A stretch of 5,961 nt of DNA from an uncultured Prevotellaceae bacterium (lineage in GTDB: Bacteria > Bacteroidota > Bacteroidia > Bacteroidales > Bacteroidaceae): assembly GCA_946405695.1 (NCBI GenBank), contig CAMJIA010000083.1, positions 1 to 5,961 on the forward strand, written 5' to 3'. Under the pieces are notes generated by a model. It searched no databases. It saw nothing but the letters and a program-made list of their open reading frames with translations, and had not been told where the DNA came from. This document shows positions 1-5,648 of the stretch, piece by piece. The position numbers and the translations under genes were made by a program. Each line of letters starts with the position of its first letter. Position 1 is the stretch's first letter.

Positions 1-932
1 CACTCCTCAATGGTCTTCTGACCCTTCTCCAGTACCTGAATACCGAAGGCTGCATTGGCCAGCACGATATTCTTCTGGGCAGGTAGAGCACGGTTCTCCA
101 GTACGCTATCGAAGATCTGGGCAGCCTCTTCCTCAGTGGCACCACCCACCAGTTCCTCAGGCTTGGCAATCTCAAAGCCGAGATCTTGGGGCTTGAAGAT
201 GCGCTCATACTGCTTGGTAGTCACCTTGAAGTCACCGGTAAGTGAAATCTCGTCGTAGCCGTCGATAGAGTTTACAATACCGTAGTCGATGCCTAGCTTC
301 TGATACACCTGGTTGTAGAGACGCATCTGGTCGAGGTTAGCTACGCCCAGCAGCTGACACTGGGGCTGAGAGGGATTCACCAGCGGACCCAGCAGGTTGA
401 AGATGGTGGGGAACTGCAGCGCCTTACGAATAGGACTAACAAACTTCATAGCCTTGGCAAAGAGTTGGGCATGGAGATAGACGATGCCTGCCTCGTTGAG
501 CGAGCGGTTCAGTTTGTCAATATCATCGGTGAACTTGATACCATGATGGGCAATGACGTTTGAAGCGCCAGATACGGAGGTTGCAGCATAGTTACCGTGC
601 TTGGCAACTTTGTAACCTGCACCGGCAATCACAAAACAGCTGGTGGTAGAGATATTGAAGGTGTTCTTGCGGTCACCGCCAGTACCTACAACGTCAATGT
701 AGCGATCGGCATTTAGAATAGCGGGAACACCCGTCTCCAAGATGCCATCGCGGAAACCCAACAGTTCGTCAACCGTGACACCACGCATCTGCAGCGCCGT
801 CAGCAGGGCGGTAATCTGCTCTGTAGGATATTCACTCTGCGTGATACCAATCAGAATATTCTTCATTTCTTCACGAGACAGCTCCTCGTGGTTCAGCATC
901 CTGTTCAGGATGTCTTTCATTGTTTGTGCCAT
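1..932 (-). CDS. trpD: Anthranilate phosphoribosyltransferase TrpD, C-terminus cut by window edge
   Basis: The product transfers phosphoribosyl from PRPP to anthranilate, the second committed step of tryptophan synthesis, in the cytosol. I translated 310 residues without a stop down to the left edge. The family is about 330-345 residues, so some 20-30 C-terminal residues lie outside. Visible motifs are the PRPP-binding DVVGTGGD (80-87) followed by NTFNIST (90-96), KHGNYAATSVSGAS (111-124), the FNLLGPLVNP block (178-187) and DGYDEIS (224-230), whose acidic residues bind Mg. The start ATG at 932 gives MAQTMKDIL. An in-frame ATG four codons later (920) is an alternative start. The gene follows trpG after a 26-bp AT-rich spacer with no Shine-Dalgarno sequence, so it is probably co-transcribed. 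Identification is by motif recognition and operon context. Confidence 0.97.
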   Translation of the reverse strand, partial: MAQTMKDILNRMLNHEELSREEMKNILIGITQSEYPTEQITALLTALQMRGVTVDELLGFRDGILETGVPAILNADRYIDVVGTGGDRKNTFNISTTSCFVIAGAGYKVAKHGNYAATSVSGASNVIAHHGIKFTDDIDKLNRSLNEAGIVYLHAQLFAKAMKFVSPIRKALQFPTIFNLLGPLVNPSQPQCQLLGVANLDQMRLYNQVYQKLGIDYGIVNSIDGYDEISLTGDFKVTTKQYERIFKPQDLGFEIAKPEELVGGATEEEAAQIFDSVLENRALPAQKNIVLANAAFGIQVLEKGQKTIEE

Positions 933-940
933 ATCTTTAA

Positions 941-963
941 TTTTTACATTTTTACATTTTACA
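941..963. repeat. Short tandem repeat (8-mer, nearly 3 copies) at trpG-trpD junction
   Basis: On the plus strand there are two copies of TTTTTACA (941-948, 949-956) followed by a 7-base variant TTTTACA (957-963). Read on the minus strand, the repeat supplies the last bases and TAA stop of trpG (959-961) and most of the spacer before trpD. The A-rich, G-poor composition may help ribosome entry at trpD, which is an inference. Confidence 0.8.
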
Positions 964-1522
964 GAAACATCCAGTTTTGCAGCATCTTCTTACCGTCGGG
1001 CGTCAGTACGCTTTCGGGATGGAACTGGATGCCGCGAATGTTCATCGTCTTATGGCGCAGAGCCATGATCTGTCCCTCGTCAGAAACCGCAGTTACCTCC
1101 AGACAGTCGGGCAGACCGTCCTTCGAAACCACCCATGAGTGGTAGCGCCCGATGGTGATGTCGTGGTCAATGCCGCTGAACAGCGGGTCGTCGGCAATGA
1201 TGTGACAGGGTGTTGCCACACCATGGAAGACGTCGCTTAGGTTCTCAAGCTTACCACCAAAGGCCTCGCCGATGGCCTGATGACCTAGGCAGACGCCGAG
1301 GATAGGCTTCTTGCCTGCGTAGGTCTTGATGACATCGAGCAACAGACCTGCCTCAGAGGGAATGCCAGGACCTGGCGAGAGGATAATTTTACTGTAGGTC
1401 TCGATTTCGTCGAGACTAAACTGGTCGTTGCGCAGCACGGTGACTTCCGCACCTAATTCCTTGACCAAATGACTCAGATTATAGGTGAATGAGTCGTAAT
1501 TATCGATGATGACTATTTTCAT
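959..1522 (-). CDS. trpG: Anthranilate synthase component II, glutamine amidotransferase TrpG
   Basis: This is the glutaminase subunit that supplies ammonia to TrpE for making anthranilate from chorismate. The 187-residue protein is a stand-alone class I glutamine amidotransferase, not fused to TrpD as in E. coli. Visible are the N-terminal IDNYDSFTYNL (6-16), the oxyanion-region SPGPGIP (49-55), the nucleophile elbow GVCLGHQA with Cys78 (76-83), and the His168/Glu170 pair in QFHPES (166-171). The start ATG overlaps the TGA of trpE in an ATGA arrangement (4 bp), typical of translational coupling for subunits needed in equal amounts. PabA of folate synthesis is closely related and some organisms share one subunit. 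The position inside the trp operon favours TrpG, although dual use cannot be excluded. Confidence 0.97.
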   Translation of the reverse strand: MKIVIIDNYDSFTYNLSHLVKELGAEVTVLRNDQFSLDEIETYSKIILSPGPGIPSEAGLLLDVIKTYAGKKPILGVCLGHQAIGEAFGGKLENLSDVFHGVATPCHIIADDPLFSGIDHDITIGRYHSWVVSKDGLPDCLEVTAVSDEGQIMALRHKTMNIRGIQFHPESVLTPDGKKMLQNWMFL

Positions 1523-2952
1523 AATGCTTCAGCTTTTTCGATGGCCTTACGTAAGGCACCCAGTTTGTTGTTCACTTCCTGTAATTCATACTCCACGTCG
1601 CTCTTGGCAACAATGCCGCCGCCAGCCTGGAACCATAGTTCACCATTGCGAGAAACAAAGGTGCGGATGGTGATGGCCTGATTCAGTGAACCATTGAGGC
1701 CGATGATACCGATACAACCACCATAGGCACCGCGGTTGTGTGGCTCGTATTCGCTGATGAGCTGCATGGCGCGAACCTTGGGTGCACCGCTGAGGGTACC
1801 GGCGGGGAACGTGTCGATAAATGCCTTGATGGGATCAGCACCCTCGTCAAGTTCACCACTGACACGAGAAACGAGGTGAATGACGTGACTGTAGTACTGC
1901 AGGTCTTTGTAGAAGTCCACCTTCACGCTATGACAGTTGCGGCTCAGGTCATTACGGGCCAGGTCCACCAGCATCACGTGCTCGGCATTCTCCTTGGGAT
2001 CGTTGCGCAAATATTCAGCACCTTTGCGGTCGGCTTCTGCATCGCCTGTACGTTTGGTGGTGCCTGCAATCGGGTCGATATAGGCCTTGCGACCCTCGAT
2101 TCTGCAATGTGTCTCAGGACTTGAACCGAAGATGCGGAACCCACCAAAGTCGAAATAGAATAGGTATGGGCTTGGGTTGATGCTCCTTAAGGCACGATAG
2201 AGTTTGAAGTCGTCGCCCTCATATTGCTGTATGAAACGACGGCTGAGCACAATCTGGAAGACGTCACCACGCAGACAGTGCTGGATGCCTTTGCGGATGT
2301 TTGCACGGTGCTCGTCATCCGTCAGCGTAGAACGGACGTCACCTACAGGATGGAAATCGTAGGCCTGAACATTGGCTTTGTTCATGGCCTTCAGCACGGC
2401 ATCGATGTCGGAGGAAGATTTATCATTTATCAATTCTCCGTTATCATTTAGGGCATTAGCCCGCAGCGTTACCACTTTCAGCGTGTTGTTATGATGGTCG
2501 AAGACTATCACCACCTTATATAATATATAGAGCACGTCGGGGGCATCGTTCTTCTCCTGCGTCTCATCCTTGACATTAATATTCTCGAAATAGCGCACAG
2601 CATTGAACGAGGTGTAGCCGAAGAAACCGCAGACATTGGCGTCGTCACCCGTTACCTCGATGCGGTCAATGAGGGCGTGGATGGCTTCAGCTGAACCGAA
2701 GTCCTTGCTCAAAGGCTTGCGTTCGGTGGTACCATCGGGGAAACCTATGGTCACAATACCGTGGCCGATAGCTACGCTGGCGATGGGGTTGATGCCAATG
2801 AATGAGTGTGAGTTGTTGGCATCATGGTAGTCCGAACTCTCCATCAGCGCACTCTGTGGATACAGGTCGCGCAGTCGCATATAGACGCCTACTGGTGTAT
2901 ACAGGTCGGCCAGAATGGTCTTACTGCTTGTCGTATATTTAAAAGTCTCCAT
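1519..2952 (-). CDS. trpE: Anthranilate synthase component I TrpE
   Basis: TrpE converts chorismate plus ammonia to anthranilate and pyruvate, the first committed step and the usual target of tryptophan feedback inhibition. Length is 477 residues, normal for the family. The N-terminal domain carries LMESS (36-40), equivalent to the LLES tryptophan-binding motif, and NPSPY (259-263) forms the other wall of that site, so the enzyme is probably feedback-inhibited. The chorismate-binding domain shows GDVFQIVLSRRF (229-240), GSSPET (276-281), PIAGTTKRTG (294-303), DLARNDLSR (330-338) and GTLSGAPK (385-392). The start at 2952 lies 14 bp inside trpB, with AGGAG three bases upstream. The next in-frame Met (25) would remove conserved N-terminal sequence. 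The linker at 168-178 is encoded by a small AT-rich direct repeat. PabB is the main alternative, but LMESS and the operon context argue for TrpE. Confidence 0.97.
   Translation of the reverse strand: METFKYTTSSKTILADLYTPVGVYMRLRDLYPQSALMESSDYHDANNSHSFIGINPIASVAIGHGIVTIGFPDGTTERKPLSKDFGSAEAIHALIDRIEVTGDDANVCGFFGYTSFNAVRYFENINVKDETQEKNDAPDVLYILYKVVIVFDHHNNTLKVVTLRANALNDNGELINDKSSSDIDAVLKAMNKANVQAYDFHPVGDVRSTLTDDEHRANIRKGIQHCLRGDVFQIVLSRRFIQQYEGDDFKLYRALRSINPSPYLFYFDFGGFRIFGSSPETHCRIEGRKAYIDPIAGTTKRTGDAEADRKGAEYLRNDPKENAEHVMLVDLARNDLSRNCHSVKVDFYKDLQYYSHVIHLVSRVSGELDEGADPIKAFIDTFPAGTLSGAPKVRAMQLISEYEPHNRGAYGGCIGIIGLNGSLNQAITIRTFVSRNGELWFQAGGGIVAKSDVEYELQEVNNKLGALRKAIEKAEAL
2420..2450. repeat. 10-bp direct repeat inside trpE linker
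   Basis: TTATCATTTA occurs at 2420-2429 and again at 2441-2450. On the coding strand this gives repeated AATGATAA-type sequence, translated in frame as roughly NDNGELINDKS (TrpE residues 168-178), between the N-terminal domain and the chorismate-binding domain. It is unusually AT-rich compared with the rest of the gene. Confidence 0.6.
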
Positions 2953-4141
2953 ATTCTCCTGCCATTTGTTTGTTGTTCAGATAGGTTTCTACGTCTTTGT
3001 CGCCACGACCGCTGACGGTGAGCACCACCACATCGTCCTTCTTGAACGACATCTTCTGCAGTGCTGCAATAGCGTGAGCACTTTCCAGAGCGGGGATGAT
3101 GCCCTCCATGCGTGTCAGTTCGTAGGCTGCGCGGACAGCTTCGTCGTCGTTGATACTATAGACGGTGGCACGGTGCTGTGAGGCCAGATTGGCGTGCATA
3201 GGACCGATGCCAGGATAGTCGAGACCTGCCGAGATGCTTTCAGCTTCGATAATCTGTCCGTCGGGGGTCTGCATCACCAGTGTCTTGGCGCCGTGCAGGA
3301 TACCTAAGCGTCCGGCATGAATAGTAGCAGCGGTGTGGCCGGTGTCGGCACCTTGTCCGCCAGCCTCTGCCAAGACTATCTTTACACGCTCGTCATCGAT
3401 ATAGTGGTAGATGGTGCCGGCGGCATTCGAGCCACCACCGACGCAGGCCATCAAGTAGTCGGGATAGTCACGCCCAATCTTCTCCTGCAACTGTTCCTTG
3501 ATTTCCTTGGAGATGATGCTTTGCAGACGAGCCACCATATCGGGGTAGGGGTGTGGACCTACCGTGCTGCCAATAATATAGAAGGTGTCACTCGGATGAC
3601 AGCACCAGTCGCGGATAGCCTCGTTGGTAGCATCTTTCAGCGTCCAGTTGCCAGTCTTGACAGGGCGAACTTCAGCGCCCAACATCTTCATGCGCTCCAC
3701 GTTGACATGCTGGCGCTCCACGTCCAGGGCTCCCTGATAGACCACACACGGCATGTCCATCAGTGCGCAGACAGTAGCGGTAGCCACACCATGCTGACCT
3801 GCACCGGTCTCAGCGATGATGCGCTTCTTGCCCATCTTCTTCGCCAACAGAATCTGACCAATGGTGTTGTTAATCTTGTGGGCACCGGTGTGGTTCAGGT
3901 CTTCACGCTTCAGATACAGCTGACAACCGTATTTCTCACTCATCCTGCGAGCAAAATACAGGGGCGATGGTCTGCCGACATAGTCACGCAGCAGTTGCAT
4001 ATACTCCTGCTGAAACTCCTCCGACTCGATGATGGGCAGGTATTCTTCCTGCAACTTACGTACGGTGGCGTAGAGAATCTCTGGAACGTATGCCCCACCA
4101 AACTCACCGTAAAATCCTTTGTCATCTACTAAGTAACTCAT
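2939..4141 (-). CDS. trpB: Tryptophan synthase beta chain TrpB
   Basis: This PLP enzyme condenses indole with L-serine to give L-tryptophan. It normally works as an alpha2-beta2 complex with TrpA, which channels indole to it. Length is 400 residues, typical for the TrpB1 class. Visible are the N-terminal YGEFGGAYVPE (11-21), the PLP lysine in HTGAHKINN (Lys89), the catalytic Glu111 in AETGAGQHG (110-118), the Q142-like LDVERQ loop (139-144), GPHPYP (195-200) and the phosphate-cradling GGGSNA (235-240). It is the first structural gene of this operon, the usual Bacteroidales order, and lies directly behind an attenuator. There is no Shine-Dalgarno sequence. The 59 bases before the ATG are A- and C-rich and contain AGACAACAAA twice (4181-4190 and 4145-4154, minus strand). 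The 3' end overlaps trpE by 14 bp. Confidence 0.98.
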   Translation of the reverse strand: MSYLVDDKGFYGEFGGAYVPEILYATVRKLQEEYLPIIESEEFQQEYMQLLRDYVGRPSPLYFARRMSEKYGCQLYLKREDLNHTGAHKINNTIGQILLAKKMGKKRIIAETGAGQHGVATATVCALMDMPCVVYQGALDVERQHVNVERMKMLGAEVRPVKTGNWTLKDATNEAIRDWCCHPSDTFYIIGSTVGPHPYPDMVARLQSIISKEIKEQLQEKIGRDYPDYLMACVGGGSNAAGTIYHYIDDERVKIVLAEAGGQGADTGHTAATIHAGRLGILHGAKTLVMQTPDGQIIEAESISAGLDYPGIGPMHANLASQHRATVYSINDDEAVRAAYELTRMEGIIPALESAHAIAALQKMSFKKDDVVVLTVSGRGDKDVETYLNNKQMAGEYGDF

Positions 4142-4200
4142 ATATTTGTTGTCTTTTGTTGGTTTGCTATAATTGGCGTCTTTGTTGTCTTGCGAAATAG

Positions 4201-4235
4201 AAAAGAGGCCCGTCGCGTTAACGACGAGCCTCTTT
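4201..4235 (-). terminator. trp attenuator: intrinsic terminator (3:4 hairpin)
   Basis: On the minus strand, the arm at 4222-4235 (AAAGAGGCTCGTCG) pairs with the arm at 4202-4215 (CGACGGGCCTCTTT). That is 14 bp with a single G-U wobble and a six-base loop (4216-4221). The 3' arm runs into TTTT and then CTATTT. It lies 60 bp before trpB and downstream of the Trp-rich leader peptide, exactly where an attenuator terminator should be. Its 5' arm is also the segment predicted to pair in the antiterminator. Confidence 0.92.
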
Positions 4236-4268
4236 GTATCTTCTACGAACTATACCATACGGCTACGT
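4224..4268 (-). promoter_or_regulatory. Candidate 2:3 antiterminator of the trp leader
   Basis: On the minus strand, ACGTAGCC (4268-4261) can pair with GGCTCGT (4230-4224) as seven base pairs with one bulged T. The adjacent GTAT (4260-4257) can pair with ATAC (4239-4236), leaving an AAAGA bulge. This uses seven bases of the terminator's 5' arm, so the two structures exclude each other. An alternative, weaker pairing is TAGTCGCGAG (4280-4271) with CTCGTCGTTA (4228-4219), which has one mismatch and three wobbles. The pairings were found by eye. No folding energy was calculated, and which form operates is uncertain. Confidence 0.55.
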
Positions 4269-4299
4269 ACCTCGCGACTAGTTGAATCTCGAGATGCGC
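4265..4299 (-). promoter_or_regulatory. 1:2 pause-type hairpin of the trp leader
   Basis: Minus-strand arm 4299-4285 pairs with 4279-4265 as 13 base pairs (three of them G-U) with two mismatches (C4296/A4268 and A4289/G4275) and a five-base CAACU loop. Its first base is the last base of the second Trp codon, and the leader-peptide stop TAG (4280-4278) starts in the loop. A ribosome stalled at the Trp codons would cover the left arm, while one at the stop would cover the right arm. This is the layout expected of segment 1:2 in ribosome-mediated attenuation. Confidence 0.7.
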
Positions 4300-4331
4300 C
4301 ACCAATATGTATTGTTCATTGACTGTTTCAT
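4278..4331 (-). CDS. trpL: trp operon leader peptide (17 aa, tandem Trp)
   Basis: This short ORF reads MKQSMNNTYWWRISRFN and ends in TAG. Two adjacent Trp codons (residues 10-11, positions 4304-4299) are preceded by Tyr. It lies about 20 bases after the predicted transcription start and ahead of overlapping hairpins ending in an intrinsic terminator, so it is read as the sensing peptide of a tryptophan attenuator. When charged tRNA-Trp is scarce the ribosome should stall at the Trp pair, block segment 1 and favour readthrough into trpB. An in-frame internal ATG at 4319 (MNNTYWW) is an alternative start and both give the same Trp pair. No Shine-Dalgarno sequence is visible. The upstream AACAACAAGACA is A/C-rich like the region before trpB. 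The peptide itself probably has no other role. Confidence 0.88.
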   Translation of the reverse strand: MKQSMNNTYWWRISRFN

Positions 4332-4356
4332 TGTCTTGTTGTTTCTAATTCGGTGG

Positions 4357-4388
4357 CAAAAGTACACACATTATTTGAAATATGCAAA
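4357..4388 (-). promoter_or_regulatory. trp operon promoter, Bacteroidota type
   Basis: Minus strand: -33 box TTTG (4388-4385), 20-base spacer, -7 box TACTTTTG (4364-4357), a full match to TAnnTTTG as used by the primary sigma factor of Bacteroidota. The transcript should start near 4350, giving a leader of about 210 nt before trpB that contains the leader peptide and the attenuator. I see no clear TrpR-like palindromic operator over it. Confidence 0.85.
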
Positions 4389-4476
4389 TATTTTCGTGGA
4401 AAAATTTAAGAAATGACAGAAAAAGTGTTGTTTTACTATCAAATTGCCACTACCAACGAAAAAAATGGGCGAAAAA

Positions 4477-4508
4477 TTTGCATTTTATCTGATTATTGCC
4501 TATATTTG
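4477..4508 (+). promoter_or_regulatory. Promoter of candidate small RNA, Bacteroidota type
   Basis: Plus strand: TTTG (4477-4480), 20-base spacer, TATATTTG (4501-4508), a complete match to both boxes with the same spacing as the trp promoter. It points away from the trp operon and towards a short region that has no ORF and ends in a plus-strand terminator, so it has no protein gene to serve. The start is expected near 4513-4517. Confidence 0.75.
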
Positions 4509-4513
4509 CCCCC

Positions 4514-4599
4514 GATAAGCCTTTCGTAGGCATTTGCCACGGCACTTATCACATATTTATAGTTTGAGGTTGGTAGCGTCCTGCACCAACCTCTTTTTC
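4514..4599 (+). ncRNA. Candidate free-standing small RNA, about 85-90 nt
   Basis: A perfect promoter lies just upstream and an intrinsic terminator closes the 3' end, which together define a short transcription unit with no ATG anywhere in it. The 5' end GATAAG (4514-4519) is complementary to CTTATC (4545-4550). Inside are two mutually exclusive small hairpins, GCCT/AGGC (4519-4522 with 4528-4531) and GGC/GCC around ATTT (4529-4538). An AT-rich single strand then leads to the terminator stem (4566-4593). It ends about 18 bases before the stop codon of the opposite-strand sugar kinase gene, so it might pair with that mRNA's 3' untranslated region, but it could equally act in trans. I do not recognise it as 6S RNA, tmRNA or a riboswitch. 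The exact 5' end and the function are inferred and unknown respectively. Confidence 0.55.
4566..4599 (+). terminator. Intrinsic terminator of the candidate small RNA
   Basis: GAGGTTGGT (4566-4574) pairs perfectly with ACCAACCTC (4585-4593). Two more pairs (GC 4576-4577 with GC 4583-4584) form past a bulged A, leaving a GTCCT loop. A TTTTT tract (4594-4598) follows on the plus strand only. On the minus strand the hairpin is followed by AAACTATAAAT, so it is a poor U-tract terminator for the kinase gene. A second pair of arms flanks it: TATTTATAG (4554-4562) and CTATAAATA (4599-4607). Confidence 0.82.
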
Positions 4600-4617
4600 T
4601 ATAAATAGTACGTTAGC

Positions 4618-5601
4618 TTAAACCTCCCAGCCGATGGCCGAAGCACCCAGTACGGCAGCCGATGCACCATCGAGTCCACTGACCAGGAACTGAGCCTTGC
4701 CCTTGTAGACACTCATGACGTGTTCGTCGTAAGCACGGCGGATGGGATCCATAATTAAATCGCCAGCTTTGATCATACCGCCAAAGAAGATGAAAGCCTC
4801 TGGTGAGCAGAAGGTGGCAAAGTCGGCACAGGCCTCACCCAGCATCTTGCCAGTAAACTCATAAATCTCTTTAGCCAGTTCGTCACCCTTAGAAGCAGCG
4901 ATAGACACATCAAGAGAAGTGATGTCCTCTGGCTTGATGTCGCGTAGCAATGACGGACGACTGGTCTTGTCGAGCAACTCACGTGCTGTACGGGCTACAC
5001 CGGTTGCAGAACAATAGGTCTCCAGACAACCCTTACGACCACAACCGCACATGCGACCTTCCTCGCCACGTACCATGGTGACATGACCTAACTCACCGGC
5101 AAAACCGTCGGAACCATAGACCAGCTGACCATTGACGACAATACCTGAACCAACACCTGTACCCAGTGTGAGAACGATGAAGTTTTTCATGCCACGGGCC
5201 ACACCATAGACCATCTCACCGATGGCAGCAGCGTTAGCGTCGTTGGTGACGGCTACAGGAATACCGCCCAACTTGTCGCTGAACATCTTGCCAAGGGGTA
5301 CCACACAGTCGTGGGCCCACTTAATGTTAGGAGCTATCTCAATGGTACCTTTGTAGTAGTTGCCGTTTGGCGCACCTACACCCATTGACCTGATCTTCTC
5401 GATGCCACCCACCTGATCGATGATGGGCTGCAGGGCATTGACAGATGCTTCAATAAAGGCTTCGGCAGTATCGTACTGCTGGGTCTTAATGGCTGTGGTG
5501 GCTTTGATATCGCCACGCTGGTCAACAATGCCAAAGACGGCATTGGTACCTCCTAAGTCTAATCCGATGACGTAGGGTTTGATTCCTTGTTGCTCGTTCA
5601 T
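4618..5601 (-). CDS. ROK-family sugar kinase, probable glucokinase
   Basis: The enzyme phosphorylates a hexose, most likely glucose, with ATP in the cytosol, feeding glycolysis. Length is 327 residues, normal for ROK kinases. Visible are the phosphate-binding DLGGTN (15-20), the catalytic aspartate in TNDANAAAIGE (Asp121), the second phosphate loop TLGTGVGSG (145-153), the sugar-binding EXGH as GELGH (169-173), and the zinc motif CGCGRKGC (Cys185, 187, 192) followed by LETY. There is no N-terminal helix-turn-helix, so it is a kinase and not a ROK repressor. The start ATG at 5601 leaves a short MNEQQGIKP lead before the first strand and has no Shine-Dalgarno sequence. It is monocistronic and divergent from a LysE-family gene. 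Some Bacteroides ROK kinases also accept N-acetylglucosamine, so the substrate is inferred, and I give no gene symbol because glk, rokA and nagK homologues look alike here. Confidence 0.93.
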   Translation of the reverse strand: MNEQQGIKPYVIGLDLGGTNAVFGIVDQRGDIKATTAIKTQQYDTAEAFIEASVNALQPIIDQVGGIEKIRSMGVGAPNGNYYKGTIEIAPNIKWAHDCVVPLGKMFSDKLGGIPVAVTNDANAAAIGEMVYGVARGMKNFIVLTLGTGVGSGIVVNGQLVYGSDGFAGELGHVTMVRGEEGRMCGCGRKGCLETYCSATGVARTARELLDKTSRPSLLRDIKPEDITSLDVSIAASKGDELAKEIYEFTGKMLGEACADFATFCSPEAFIFFGGMIKAGDLIMDPIRRAYDEHVMSVYKGKAQFLVSGLDGASAAVLGASAIGWEV

Positions 5602-5640
5602 AGTAATATTATTATTCTATATTATTGCTTTTCTACGTTG

Positions 5641-5648
5641 CAAAGATA
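5641..5648 (-). promoter_or_regulatory. -7 box of the sugar kinase promoter
   Basis: Minus strand TATCTTTG (5648-5641) matches TAnnTTTG in full. No convincing TTTG lies 19-21 bases upstream, so the -33 box is weak or absent. The expected start is near 5633-5636, giving a leader of about 33 nt that is very AT-rich just before the ATG. Confidence 0.7.

Noticed and set aside
742..1068. Plus-strand open frame opposite trpD and trpG
   Set aside because: It spans the junction of two real minus-strand genes and has no recognisable protein features.
1738..2124. Plus-strand open frame of 128 codons opposite trpE
   Set aside because: Shadow of trpE: no motif, no promoter box or ribosome site ahead of it.
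3317..4132. Long open frame of 271 codons on the plus strand, opposite trpB
   Set aside because: It lies wholly antisense to a clearly identified TrpB. Its protein has no recognisable motifs, and such open antisense frames arise from codon bias in the real gene.
4286..4295. Perfect palindrome ATCTCGAGAT as a possible repressor operator
   Set aside because: It is better explained as part of the leader-peptide coding sequence and of the left arm and loop side of the 1:2 hairpin. It lies some 55 bases inside the transcript.
4142..4350. T-box riboswitch or TRAP-binding leader as alternative control of the trp operon
   Set aside because: There is no T-box consensus or specifier-loop architecture and no series of spaced GAG/UAG triplets. 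A Trp-codon peptide plus competing hairpins explains the leader.
4514..4550. GATAAG/CTTATC inverted repeat as the intrinsic terminator of the sugar kinase gene
   Set aside because: On the minus strand it is followed by GGGGGC and not a T run, and the outer stem is interrupted. It fits better as the 5' domain of the plus-strand small RNA.
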